From NCBI RefSeq assembly GCF_000340215.1, contig NW_006921551.1, forward strand, positions 268,475 through 332,474: a stretch of DNA of 64,000 bases, read 5' to 3'. Position numbers and translations under genes: made by a program. Shown in pieces: positions 1 to 9,080 of the stretch. Numbering within the stretch: position 1 is the first letter of the stretch; the number at the start of each line of letters is the position of its first letter. This DNA is from Pseudocercospora fijiensis CIRAD86 (lineage: Eukaryota > Ascomycota > Dothideomycetes > Mycosphaerellales > Mycosphaerellaceae). The notes beneath the pieces are model-generated. The model worked only from the letters and a program-made list of their open reading frames with translations, searched no databases and was not told the DNA's origin.

Positions 1-671
1 TAATAGGAAGCAACCCTGCGCTGCTATAAGACCCCCTATCGCTCGAGGCCGAGCGCAAGGAAAGGGAAGCGGGTTAACCTGAGACACTAGCGGCTATTAA
101 GAGGGTTCAAAAGATGCGAGAAATTCACGCTAAGATAGCTAATAAACTAGCGAAGGCCTAGGCCTATTAGAAGGCCTACTATAACAAACACTACCTTCTA
201 ATAACCTTCAAGCAAGGCGACATAGTTATACTTAGTACAAAGAATCTCCGCATCCGCAAACACCTATTACCCGATAGCAAAACAAGGCCTAAGCTCGCAC
301 TAAGATACATTGGCCTATTCCGTATCCGAGAACCGAAGGGCATATAGGCCTACTAGTTATAGCTTCTACCCTATTACACTATCTATAATACCTTCTATAT
401 ATCCCTCCTTAAGCTATACTATCAACGCGAAGGCGACGAAGCGCCTGCTAAGTTAGAAGAAGTCTTAGCTAATAGTAAAGAACTGTAGTCTATAGAACGT
501 ATCCTATAGCACCGGACTAGGAAAGGCAAGAAGGAATACCTCCTAAGGTAGCAAGGCTATTCACCTAAATAGGACTCGTAGGAAGCTGAAGGTTCCTTTA
601 AGGATATAACCGAGTTGTTAGATAAGTATTGGACTAGCGTAAAGAACAAGAAGAAGGCCAAAAGCTTATAA
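1..671 (+). pseudogene. Ty3/gypsy chromovirus: integrase C-terminus and chromodomain, RIP-broken
   Basis: The + frame ending at the TAA at 669-671 reads as the end of a gypsy polyprotein. First comes an integrase C-terminal part (about 100-420) with the pattern ...GDIVILSTKNLRIRKH..., the usual region after the integrase core. Then a chromodomain (about 463-640) with SIERIL, HRTRKGKKEYLLR, QGYSPK, DS*EAEGSF and LLDKYW. Nearly every interruption is a TAG where family members have Gln or Trp, the expected product of C-to-T change in CpA on either strand. Chromodomains of chromoviruses are known to steer integration to heterochromatin. The element enters from beyond the left window edge, so gag and RT are not seen. 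It cannot encode a protein now. The family call is secure from the integrase-chromodomain order; the exact clade is not. Confidence 0.85.
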
Positions 672-1003
672 TGTTACTATTAAGGCCTAGGACAATGCCA
701 CCCCCGGGGTGCTATTAGCTAACCAATCAGAGGCCGGCAAACCAGGACAATAAGACTATACTAGGCGCGCTACGACGCGTCAATCAATCAATCGTATACT
801 CTTTTAAGGGCTCCACCTCTTTACTAACGCGCCCTGCAGGTCCCCCTCTTGTTCCCTTATTCTATCGAGGCCTCGAGGCCTAGGCAATCGGCGAGGACGG
901 CGCGGCCGGCGCGGCTATATTGGTAACAGTGTTGCGGAGTGTGCTTCTATTAAGAAAGGAAGGACACAGCTATATTAGTAACGGTATTGCGGAGTGTGTC
1001 GCT
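672..1003 (+). repeat. Probable LTR (start) of the chromodomain gypsy element
   Basis: The stop codon at 669-671 is followed directly by TGTTAC, a canonical LTR head, and 25 bases later by a palindromic core CCACCCCCGGGGTG (699-712). The same head-plus-core arrangement recurs at three other LTR-like sites in this window. A short imperfect direct repeat (about 913-946 and 970-1003, both with TGCGGAGTGTG) lies at the far end. The right boundary is uncertain because no second LTR copy of this element is visible. Confidence 0.55.
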
Positions 1004-2325
1004 AGTTGAAGCGTCGCCGGTCGAAGAAGGGAATTAGAAGCAAGGTGAAGTTAGCGCTAAGACGGTTAGCGCCGCCATTGTCAACATTACTTGCTATTGC
1101 CGCTGCGCCGCAGGCACAACCTTACCTACACTACGAGCCTAAGGCACCTTTGATCAAAACTTTAATTAAAACTTTGAGGCCAAGTCAAAACTTTAAGCCG
1201 CCTAAAAGATTGAGCGACCAATAGACTAACTAAGGGCAAAACTATAGAGCTAAGCTAGCCGGGGTCGATCTTGCGGACAATAGGTTACTCCTCGATCTTT
1301 CTAACCCTTTAAGCGAGGCGAACCTTAACTACTGCACTTACAATAGCCTTCACCTATAGAAACTAGACGAGCTGTGTTTTTTCTGAAAAGTAAATAATAG
1401 CCCTCGTAATAACAAGAACAAACCCTCGGAAGCGGACAACCCTCGGAAGCGGACATTGCTAGGTCTTTTAAGAGTAGACGCAAAGAACTCGGTACGACAT
1501 TACTTAGAGCGGAGGCAGTGCTGCAATACCCCGTACACCTACCTATTGCAGTAGGGAAGGTGCGCTCGTGTTGTAATTAGTCGATAGTCCTCAATTCTTG
1601 TAGCCTTATGCCCCTTTACTTTATTGTATATAAGGATAGCGCAGTTGGAGTTGGACATTGTATTGTATTAGAGGTAAGGTTTAACATAGTTACATAATTA
1701 GGTGGTTGAGTGTTCAATTCAGCGCGGGCTAAGTAGCTTATTAGACTTGCTAAGTCAGCGGCAATAGAGGTCGTAGAACATAGACAGGCTACGAGGGCGC
1801 GGCCTTTGGAAGGGAAGCGTGTGTTAGAGGCTACACGTAATTGGTATGTAACTAGCTCGAGTAAAGCTAGGGTCTTAATGCCTTAGGCAGGGCTTAGCGC
1901 TTAGCGTTAGGCCAACTGGCCTGCCTTCCTCCTTCTCCTCCTAGTTCTCTATCGAATACTACTTATACCCACCACCACCCTATCTACCTGCTGATATAAC
2001 CCTTCTTACATAGTACGATTCTTAACTACTAACAATCCTAGTTCTCCCGGCTATACTACTTAATATAGTCCCCGCTATATAAAGGTATATATCTTAAAGG
2101 AGTAATAAGATCGATAGGGTTTAAGAGGTCGTTCGAATCCTATACTAGCTATTTTTTTAGATTTAAATATATACTATATATGTCGGGATATACTCTATTA
2201 TTAAGAAGACGGTATAGATATAGGCCCTATTAGTACTAAGAATATGTAGATATATAGAGTACCTATTATTTTAGCGTATAAGTAATAGTAATAGAAATAT
2301 TCTAATATATCTCCTAGTACGTAAT
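1004..2325. other. Repeat-derived sequence without a readable gene
   Basis: I find no sustained coding frame on either strand. A 17-base direct duplication with the core CCTCGGAAGCGGACA lies at about 1425-1455. A TATA-like stretch (TTGTATATAAGG, about 1623-1634) could belong to a second LTR. From 2060 on the sequence becomes AT-rich. RIP bias is weaker here than in the rightmost block, since several CA and TG dinucleotides remain. A 72-codon open frame at 1006-1224 has no recognisable family features. Confidence 0.4.
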
Positions 2326-2676
2326 AGGCGTGGCCGGGCGTAGTAGGCGTAACCGGGCGTGGCCGGGCGTAGTGGGCGTGGCCGGGCGTGGCCGGGCGTG
2401 GTTGGCGTAGCCGGGCGTAGTGGGCGTGACCGGGCGTGGTAGGCGTGGCCGGGCGTGGTGGGCGTGGCCGGGCGTGGCCGGGCGTAGTGGGCGTGACCGG
2501 GCGTGGCCGGGCGTAGTGGGCGTGACCGGGCGTAGTGGGCGTAACCGGGCGTAGTGGGCGTGGCCGGGCGTGGCCGGGCGTAGTGGGCGTGACCGGGCGT
2601 AGTGGGCGTAACCGGGCGTAGTGGGCGTGACCGGGCGTAGTGGGCGTAACCGGGCGTAGTAGGCGTAACCGGGCGC
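2326..2676. repeat. GC-rich minisatellite (about 350 bp)
   Basis: Tandem array of 9-10 bp blocks, CGTAGTGGG, CGTGACCGGG and CGTGGCCGGG, mostly combining into a 19-20 bp unit. It stands out by base composition from the AT-rich DNA on both sides. The unit length leaves several frames open on the minus strand, giving His/Tyr/Pro/Arg-rich repeats that are artefacts of the array rather than proteins. Confidence 0.9.
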
Positions 2677-2747
2677 AATAGGCACTTTTATAATAATTAT
2701 ACTTGTTACCTTAAATAATTTTTTATTAATTTTTATAGGATAAGAAG

Positions 2748-3254
2748 GGGTAGGTATATATTCTTATTTACTAGTAAGTTTTTAATATACTAGAATACCT
2801 GTAAATTAAAGCTCTTTATCCGCGTTCTTAACTAATAGAGTTAGAGATTGTTTTAATAATAGGTATATTTGCTATTTGATAATCTTTTAGTAATGTAGAC
2901 TAGTCTATAGTATTTTCTCTAGCACCTTTAATATTAAATAGTGTAATAAATTTAAGAGGTATATATTTATTAATAGGTGCGACAGCAAAAAGTTTATAAA
3001 TAGGTCTTTATATTTGATTACCTATAGCTATAGAAGGACCTATACCTGTTTCTACTTTAATACATACAGCTACTACAGTTATAGCGGGAGTTTACTTGTC
3101 AATACGTACCTTGCCTCTAATTGAATATAGTAGTATAGTTTTACTATTGTCTCTATAGGTAGGTGCTATAACTACTGTATCTAGTTCTCTTATAGGTTTA
3201 TTCTAGCAAGATATTAAAAAAGTTATAGCTTATTCAACTATAAGTTAACTAGCT
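2748..3254 (+). pseudogene. nad5: Nuclear copy of mitochondrial nad5 (NUMT), RIP-like mutated
   Basis: A single uninterrupted frame of 169 codons aligns with the central part of NADH dehydrogenase subunit 5 (complex I, inner mitochondrial membrane). Recognisable stretches in order: GIFAI (about codon 39), GATAKS (77), [16 protein letters not shown] (91-106), AGVYL (113), PLIEYSS (123), GAITTV (139), SLIGLF*QDIKKVIAYSTIS (147-166). One TGA sits where mitochondrial code gives Trp. Other stops are TAA/TAG at Gln, Trp or Tyr positions, and many Ala/Thr/Met to Thr/Ile changes fit CpA to TpA mutation. There is no reading frame shift. The match ends at the conserved YSTxSQL site. This is a dead transferred copy, not an expressed gene. 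Confidence 0.9.
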
Positions 3255-3500
3255 TAAGAAAATAATTTACTTTCTTTTGTTATTTTTGGGTATTAAACTA
3301 TTATTGTAATAATCGCTACGGGGACCTTTATACTAGTCGGTAGGCTTCGCCTTTAGTAGGATACAGCTATAACTAGGTCTTTAGTATACGTTAAGCTTAT
3401 ACCAATTTTGTATTAACGTATTACGCTTATATTCGGGGTTCGTTTATTAAAATCTTTAGTCTTAGCGGATAACTTAGATTTTCGCGGGCGGTAGGCGCGG
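3255..3500. other. AT-rich sequence after the nad5 match, possibly mtDNA intron or intergenic
   Basis: Still AT-rich and poor in CA/TG. The nad5 frame is lost after the conserved YSTxSQL motif. The stretch may be mitochondrial intron or intergenic DNA carried in with the NUMT, but I recognise no intron core or ORF. The RIP-like composition ends at about 3480-3500. Confidence 0.35.
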
Positions 3501-3507
3501 TGTCTAG

Positions 3508-3528
3508 ATTGGCAGCTGCGCTGCCAAT
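3508..3528. other. Short inverted repeat / hairpin
   Basis: Perfect 8-bp stem ATTGGCAG ... CTGCCAAT with a 5-base loop CTGCG, located at the junction between the RIP-mutated block and normal DNA. No poly-T follows, so it is not a typical terminator. Confidence 0.6.
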
Positions 3529-3700
3529 AAGGTAGCAGGTGGCTGCTGCTTTCCGCATAAACCACCGGGTCCTCGAAGCAGCGCGGTGTGTTCAGAAGGA
3601 AGGAGTTGGATAGTGAACATTTGAGGCTGCTTGCGTGTGGGTGCGTGCCTCAGGCGTGTCTTGGCAAATTGGTGCATCTCCCCGCACTTCGCGATTTTGA

Positions 3701-3919
3701 CGCTCGTCCACCCTCGTCCACCCTCGTCCGCTCGTCCAGCTCGTCCACCCTCGTCCGCTCGTCCACCCTCGTCCAGCTCGTCCACCCTCGTCCGCTCGTC
3801 CACCCTCGTCCGCTCGTCCAGCTCGTCCACCCTCGTCCGCTCGTCCACCCTCGTCCAGCTCGTCCACCCTCGTCCGCTCGTCCACCTCGTCCGCTCGTCC
3901 ACCTCGTCCACCTCGTCCA
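3701..3919. repeat. CTCGTCCACC minisatellite
   Basis: About 220 bp of tandem blocks CTCGTCCAC, CCTCGTC and CGCTCGTCCAG in variable order. It lies about 100 bp upstream of the zinc-finger/JmjC-like gene. All three frames on the minus strand and two on the plus strand are open through it, which explains long spurious ORFs here. Confidence 0.92.
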
Positions 3920-4023
3920 AGCAACCTCAAACGCAGCACGATACTGCTACGCATTCCGAAAGAAGACTGCTGCGCTCTCCAAGCGAAATGTTTGCAGATT
4001 GAGACTGCAACACCAGCATCGTA

Positions 4024-5328
4024 ATGAGCCACTCTCGCAAGAACTGTGAAATATGCGGCGAAGAAGTAGCCCATGGCAATCTGTCGCGGCACATGAAGCG
4101 AAAACACGCCAATGTAGAAGTAGCCAGGCCAGGCCCAGCTGCTTCTTCGACACCGATCGAGAGATACCGTAGCGTCGGCGATGTTCTTTCCGCTTGTGGC
4201 ATACAACCCAGCGAGCTTGGAGGTTGGAGTATCGCCGGACTCAACAAGCTGCCCAATATGCGGCTCTATCAACCCGCGCCACGACGCCATCATACGCCAT
4301 GGGCACTCCTTTCCGATGAAGCTTTGAACATCCTGCCTACACTGGAGAGCCTGCTCTTGGACGTCTCCCACCGTGTGAAATCGAGAGGTTCCATGTTCGC
4401 AGGAACCCAGGTGTATCGAGATCAGATCGATGTCACCCACGATTTCAATGCGGAAAAGTGGGCGAACTGGATCTCGCGAGTCCTCGCTGGCCAGGAGGTA
4501 TCAGAGCGGGTGTTGAACGCGACCTTGGGTCAATCAATCGACTCCGAGACAACTCACGCCTTCCGCAAGGGCGCCAGCGTCGCTATGGCGCGACTGCTGC
4601 CCCAATTGCAAGAACACGGGTACAAACCCGCCCAGGCCAATGCCAACATCACGCCGCGCGGTACTCGGACAGAAGTGCACCACGATAGCGAGCCTCATAT
4701 CTCTACGGCTTTTGGATTGGCCAATCGCGCCAATTACCCAGCCAAGCTGTGGCTATTGTGGCCCTCCACCGAGCAGCGCCATCTGGGATACTGCTACGAC
4801 AGCACAATGCCGACGAATGTAGCCCTCGACCGAATGGATCATGGGTGCTTCCTTGTGCAGATGCCCGGGGAGTCGGTGGTTGTGCCTCCCAATTCACCTC
4901 ACGCCGTCATCTCTCTCGAGTCTTGCTACTTGTACGGCCACTGTTTTACAACCAAGTCATGGGCCCATGATCCATCGACTCTGTACGCCGAAATTCGAAG
5001 CACTGGTATAGACGAGTCCGCGGCTTGTGAGCACCGTCTCCGAAATCTGAAACTTGGTCTGGCGAGCGCCGACTTTCGCCAGGCGACTGCTGATCAATTT
5101 CTCGAGACCTGGTCGATGGAGGCGCCCGTTTTCTACCGCTGGCCGAAGCATTTCCACAAACTCGTTCACGTATGGGCGCAGCATATTTCCACCCAACAGC
5201 TTTGTGCTTGGTGTATCGGCGCCGGCACATCACAGTCTTACGCGGGAGGGAGCGAGAGCGAGAGCGACAGGCATATCAGAACTCATCTCGGGTGCGTTCG
5301 ATGCACCGAGTGCGACGACCAACAATAA
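4024..5328 (+). CDS. C2H2 zinc-finger / JmjC-like (cupin) protein, 434 aa
   Basis: Single-exon gene. The N-terminus has a C2H2-type finger, C8-x2-C11-x11-H23-x4-H28, followed by a basic stretch, suggesting nucleic-acid or protein binding. The central and C-terminal part resembles a JmjC/cupin 2-oxoglutarate, Fe(II) oxygenase fold: HHD at residues 219-221 gives an HxD metal motif, then LWLLWPS (lysine-free co-substrate strand), VQMPGESVVVPPNSPHAV with the distal metal His at 293. In JmjC proteins this triad binds iron; many fungal members of this type have unknown substrates. The C-terminal tail has Cys pairs (CAWC, CVRCTEC) that might bind zinc. The start chosen is the first ATG after the minisatellite, in good context just before the finger. 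Catalytic activity is inference; it could be a non-enzymatic cupin. Confidence 0.8.
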   Translation: MSHSRKNCEICGEEVAHGNLSRHMKRKHANVEVARPGPAASSTPIERYRSVGDVLSACGIQPSELGGWSIAGLNKLPNMRLYQPAPRRHHTPWALLSDEALNILPTLESLLLDVSHRVKSRGSMFAGTQVYRDQIDVTHDFNAEKWANWISRVLAGQEVSERVLNATLGQSIDSETTHAFRKGASVAMARLLPQLQEHGYKPAQANANITPRGTRTEVHHDSEPHISTAFGLANRANYPAKLWLLWPSTEQRHLGYCYDSTMPTNVALDRMDHGCFLVQMPGESVVVPPNSPHAVISLESCYLYGHCFTTKSWAHDPSTLYAEIRSTGIDESAACEHRLRNLKLGLASADFRQATADQFLETWSMEAPVFYRWPKHFHKLVHVWAQHISTQQLCAWCIGAGTSQSYAGGSESESDRHIRTHLGCVRCTECDDQQ

Positions 5329-5823
5329 TCACAAAGCAAGTTTCATGCGTCGCCGTTCTCATCCCTTCGGCTATCTTTCTTCATAAAGCATAGCCTTAAC
5401 AGGGTAGAGTTCGTCTGGTAGCTGTGCTCTTATCGTTCTCGCTGCTCCTATCTTGTCCTTCTCTCCAGCCCGTAGCTTCTTTCAGCGACTGCGTCAGCAG
5501 CCTCGTTCCCTCCCCTCGATGCATACGTAAGAGCGTGTCTAGCCGACCGTAACAGCGAGACCTTGGCCTTGGAGCGTGTCCATTTGACGGGCAATCTTTT
5601 TTTGGATGAAGACGACGGTCTTCCTATATGGGATGACTGTCGCTGATATTGAGGTTTGGGGTTTTAATGTGGTTCATTCTCATCAGGGTTCTTCTATGCA
5701 TATAAGCTCGCAGACTTTTATATAAGATGCAAATCAGTAGTTTTTTTTTTCATCGACGATTTTCTCCTCCTGCCAGCTTACTTACGTCTATGCATGGGCC
5801 CTGACCTAAACCTTCTATGTCTC
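5329..5823. other. Intergenic, convergent 3' ends
   Basis: Spacer between two genes whose 3' ends face each other. It contains a 10-base T run (about 5740-5750) and AT-rich stretches suited to 3' end formation. I see no gene. Confidence 0.5.
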
Positions 5824-7656
5824 TCAGTTTTCAGCAAGCGCCGAGGGAGAAGCTTCACCCTTACCCTTACCCTTATCCTTGCCGCCGTTCTTCTTAGCTA
5901 GAAGCCGAGCCATCTGATCTTGCAACATCTTCATTTCCTCGTCAACATCCTCCTCCTCCCCCTCCTCCTCCTCCTCCTCCTTAACAATGTTCCGAGCAGT
6001 GGCAGCCAAAACCATATCGCGAACATCGTCCTTAGAATAAGATTGACCAGCGGCAAGGAGAGAAGCATGGACACGGGTAACTTCTTCGTCCAAGGCAGTG
6101 GAAGAAAGAGAGGGCTGAGAGGTGTTGCAGCCAGGACCGCTAGACTCCGGAGGATTGACGGGAGGATTGTTCTGCGTACCACCACCGAAAACGATCGCGC
6201 CACCTTCGACTTTCTTCTCCTTCTTGATCGAGTTCTGTTGAGCGAGGCTACCGGCAAGCTGTTCGTTCTTGGCAGCTTGCTGCTGAGCCAAAAGCTGCAA
6301 GAGGAAAGGAGAATTGATGATGCTGGCCGGGTCCTGAGCCTGAGCCTGGTATTTGTTGGACATTTTAGCATCATCATCATCATCATCATCAAGCTCTGAG
6401 GTGTACTTTTGAGCAACAGCAACAGCAAACTCTGGGTTCGTCTGCAAAATGTAGTTGCTGGCAGCCATGTCTGCGGGAGATGCAGCAGCAGATTTGGTCT
6501 TCTTCTTCTTCTTGGAGGTCTGATGCTTGGCTTGCTCAAGCTCCAGCATTCGTGCAAAATGGGCGTTCGGGTGGTCAGTTACGTTCGCCTTCTGCGCCTT
6601 GAGTGTCTTCTTGACTGGAGTGGTGGCGGCAGACATGGGACTACCTTCAAGGTATCCAAGACATGGTGAGATGCTCGAAATGTATGGCCAAGGATTGCCA
6701 GGTGTGGCGGCGTTGTTCTTGTTCTGCTTCTTGTCCTTCTTGTCCTTCTTGCTACCCGGTGTTGGGCTGACGATGTCGTATGCAGCAGAAGATGCGGCGG
6801 CGGTGGCGACAGCGGTAGAGAATGGTGTGTGTGGGGTAGTGTAGGCAGAGGCGGGCGAGAAGACGGTCAACTTTTCGCTGTCGGTGTCTGAATCTGAATC
6901 CGAATCCTCGCTCGGGGACTCGTCAGAAGAATCCATCGCGAGCGGCGTAGATGCAGCGTAGCGGGCTGCCGGTGGAGGCGGAGACCAGAGAGGAGCACTG
7001 TCAGCGTGCTGCTTGACTTTCTTGTTGGCTCCCGCCTGTGCCTGTCGAGCAAGACGATCCATGGCCGATGCGACGAGCTCTGTCGGGCCCATAGCATTCC
7101 GATTGCTCACATCCAACCACTTACCGCCGGCAGCCTCATGCATGCGCTTCATCTTCTTGTCATTCTTGAGCCACTCGATGGAGAAGTTGGGATCTTGTGT
7201 GGCTTGGAGCAGGCCGTATGCGACCTTGACTTTCTTGTTTCCATGGCCTTTGTCCTGTTCGATGATGAGGCCCTTGGTAAACTTGGAGTTGACATTGGAC
7301 TTGATCCATGAGACAATCTTGGTCAAACAGGTGTGGGTAAGGTCATTTGCTGCGAGAGGGACACCGACGTCGTAAGCCAGTTGAAGCAGCTGATCCACAT
7401 CCGGGAGGCTAGCAGAGGTGAAGCTTTCAGTGATGGCTCTGCGAAACATGAGCGTCTTGTCGGCAGTCTTGAAGGACAAGCGACTGCCAGATGTAAGCTG
7501 TTCGGCTGTGCGGCCTGCGAAAGCCAGCAGGTATTTGGATGGGCTTTCCTGCGTGTCGTTGTCGGAAGGGCTGTAGGTCAGATCGTCGTCGTCGTCATCA
7601 ATATCGGCGGCAAGGGAGCGCGTAGGATAGCGCTTGCCGTTACGTGGGTTGCCCAT
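5824..7656 (-). CDS. Acidic, Lys-rich low-complexity protein, 610 aa, unknown function
   Basis: Open frame without recognisable enzyme domain. Start placed at the ATG of MGNPRNGKRYPTRS; the frame runs 47 codons further upstream, but that part lies in a pyrimidine-rich promoter-like tract and reads as hydrophobic non-conserved sequence. Features in order: Asp run at residues 18-23; a more ordered segment about 40-190 (with Trp- and hydrophobic-rich stretches such as ISWIKSNVNSKFTKG and FSIEWLKNDKKMKRMHE) that may be a folded domain; Ser/Asp/Glu tract about 240-260; Lys-rich patches; Asp run about 430; Glu-rich tract about 560-575; basic KDKGKGKGE end. Composition suggests a nuclear, largely disordered protein. 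I do not recognise the family. Confidence 0.75.
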   Translation of the reverse strand: MGNPRNGKRYPTRSLAADIDDDDDDLTYSPSDNDTQESPSKYLLAFAGRTAEQLTSGSRLSFKTADKTLMFRRAITESFTSASLPDVDQLLQLAYDVGVPLAANDLTHTCLTKIVSWIKSNVNSKFTKGLIIEQDKGHGNKKVKVAYGLLQATQDPNFSIEWLKNDKKMKRMHEAAGGKWLDVSNRNAMGPTELVASAMDRLARQAQAGANKKVKQHADSAPLWSPPPPAARYAASTPLAMDSSDESPSEDSDSDSDTDSEKLTVFSPASAYTTPHTPFSTAVATAAASSAAYDIVSPTPGSKKDKKDKKQNKNNAATPGNPWPYISSISPCLGYLEGSPMSAATTPVKKTLKAQKANVTDHPNAHFARMLELEQAKHQTSKKKKKTKSAAASPADMAASNYILQTNPEFAVAVAQKYTSELDDDDDDDAKMSNKYQAQAQDPASIINSPFLLQLLAQQQAAKNEQLAGSLAQQNSIKKEKKVEGGAIVFGGGTQNNPPVNPPESSGPGCNTSQPSLSSTALDEEVTRVHASLLAAGQSYSKDDVRDMVLAATARNIVKEEEEEEGEEEDVDEEMKMLQDQMARLLAKKNGGKDKGKGKGEASPSALAEN

Positions 7657-8034
7657 ATTAATGAGCCGATAGGTAGGTGGGTGGTGGATGAAAAGGGCAG
7701 TGAAGGAGAAAGATAGAGGGTAAGGGAGATATAAGGAGAAGCAGAAAAGGAAGCTACCTCTTCTGGAGCCCAACAACGACCGCATAGCCGTTTGCACGAA
7801 GCTTCGGATGGTCGCCTTCGCGCGGTCGCAGCATTATCGGCCTGTAACTGCAGGTCTGCGTTATCGGGCTTGCGGGTGTCTCTTACAGCTGCGAAGCTGC
7901 AAGTCTGGGAGGCTGCAGGCAGTACGCCCAGAGTGTCTTTGCAAAAGATGTATATTGTCATTCTCAACTCCTTCATCTGCGTACGAAGTTCCTCTACTGA
8001 TGCGTATTGCGTGCGGATGGTCAGAAGTTCCAGG
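7657..8034. promoter_or_regulatory. Shared promoter region of two divergent genes
   Basis: Separates the minus-strand acidic protein gene from the plus-strand dsRBD-like gene. The 7660-7760 part is purine-rich on the plus strand, that is a CT-rich tract on the coding strand of the minus gene, which is typical of filamentous-fungal promoters just upstream of transcription starts. Open frames cross it on both strands (plus from 7792, minus 7578-8057), so the true start of the plus gene may lie further left. Confidence 0.45.
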
Positions 8035-8832
8035 ATGAAGCCGGCCGATCGTCTCAACCATCTCTTTCAGCGGCTTGGCCAGCCATTGCCAACATACGAA
8101 ACGCGCGAACACCGGCTGTACACGGTCAACGTCCATTTGCCAGCAGGCGTGCAACAAATCATGGCACAGCCGGAACGCGCAGGCTTCAAGCGACTCCTGG
8201 ACAAAGCTTGTAGCGGGAAGAAGGCGGCGTCAGCGCTACAGTCGAAGCAGTTGGTCATGAAAAAGGTATGCGAGGTACTGGAGATGCTCCCGGAAGTGTC
8301 GGCGCATTCTCAAGGCGGAACCACGAGAGCAAAGGCGGCGGCGAGGAAGAAGAAGACAAGGAAGCGAAAGGCGGAGGAGGATGGAGGATGGGAGGCGAAG
8401 GCAGAGGCGCGGACGAGCGTGGACGACGGAGGCAATGGCGGAGGCAATGGCGGAGGCAATGGAGGAGGCGGAGGAGGTGGAGGCAATGGCAATGGCAATG
8501 GCAATGGCAAGAAACGCAAGAGGGCTGTGAGTATGAGTGACGATGCACGTGACCCGGGCACGGAGAAATCCGAGAAACGCAAGAGGGTCAGTGCACGTGA
8601 GCTGGCAGATGCACGTGACATCACTGCTGGAGATGAGCTCGAGGAAAATGAACGTGAGCTGGCAAATGCACATGCACATGCACCACATCATCACTATGCT
8701 CTGCATACCGATACCGATGATGCTTTGTTTGTGAGCGACGACAGTCCCAGCAGCGACAGCGACGGCGACGGCGACAGCGACCCCGACCCCGACACCGACC
8801 CCGACACCGACAACGACGATGAACAGCGATGA
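8035..8832 (+). CDS. Protein with dsRNA-binding-like N-terminus and charged low-complexity tail, about 265 aa
   Basis: From the ATG at 8035 the protein starts MKPADRLNHLFQRLGQPLPTY, then YTVNVHLP and SGKKAASALQSKQ and KKVCEVLEML. This order (helix LNxLxQ, PLPxY, strand, then GKKxAxxxA helix) matches the layout of the double-stranded RNA-binding fold, so dsRNA binding is a reasonable inference, though the middle is divergent. After residue 85 come a basic stretch (nuclear-localisation-like RKKKTRKRKAEE), Gly/Asn repeats (GGGN, GNGN), two KRKR blocks with an imperfect repeat around ARELADARD, a His patch and a very acidic Asp/Ser end. The frame is open 81 codons upstream to 7792; earlier ATGs at 7948 or 8017 are possible starts. 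Low-complexity DNA here keeps several antisense frames open. Confidence 0.6.
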   Translation: MKPADRLNHLFQRLGQPLPTYETREHRLYTVNVHLPAGVQQIMAQPERAGFKRLLDKACSGKKAASALQSKQLVMKKVCEVLEMLPEVSAHSQGGTTRAKAAARKKKTRKRKAEEDGGWEAKAEARTSVDDGGNGGGNGGGNGGGGGGGGNGNGNGNGKKRKRAVSMSDDARDPGTEKSEKRKRVSARELADARDITAGDELEENERELANAHAHAPHHHYALHTDTDDALFVSDDSPSSDSDGDGDSDPDPDTDPDTDNDDEQR

Positions 8833-9080
8833 GTAATGCATTACGCAATACTGCATTGGCGTTGGTATGGTTGGAATGGTGTGGAAATCTCTGCCATGCC
8901 AACAGTCACGTGGTCCTGGTCATGTGTCACAATGCAGCGTACATGTATCTTGCAGATAGCAATGGCAATGCATCTCCACCACCCTCTCCGTTTGCTTTCC
9001 CTTCCTTTTCCCATTTCCTTCCCTTCTTCTGCCACGGCTCCCTCTTCTTCCCCCTGACAATTATATAGACTCCCCATCAC
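8833..9080 (+). promoter_or_regulatory. Pyrimidine-rich promoter with TATA-like box
   Basis: A long CT tract (about 8980-9055) is followed by AATTATATAGAC (about 9058-9069) and then the ATG at 9081. This arrangement is typical for a strongly transcribed fungal gene. No coding frame is convincing within it. Confidence 0.5.

Noticed and set aside
1006..1224. 72-codon plus-strand ORF
   Set aside because: Basic and Pro-rich sequence in repeat-derived DNA, no family features and no promoter.
2090..2155. tRNA-like sequence (TTCGAATC loop followed by a T run)
   Set aside because: The T-arm stem does not pair and no acceptor or anticodon stem could be built; at best a degraded SINE or tRNA relic.
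2271..2685. Two long minus-strand frames rich in His-Tyr-Ala-Arg-Pro repeats
   Set aside because: They are the translation of the GC-rich minisatellite; frame openness follows from the unit sequence, with no other gene features.
3592..4440. 282-codon minus-strand ORF and overlapping plus-strand ORFs
   Set aside because: They are antisense to the JmjC-like gene and run through the CTCGTCCACC minisatellite.
8236..8856. 206-codon minus-strand ORF (Val-Gly-Val repeats)
   Set aside because: Antisense of the Asp/Pro and Gly/Asn repeats of the dsRBD-like gene; composition is an artefact.
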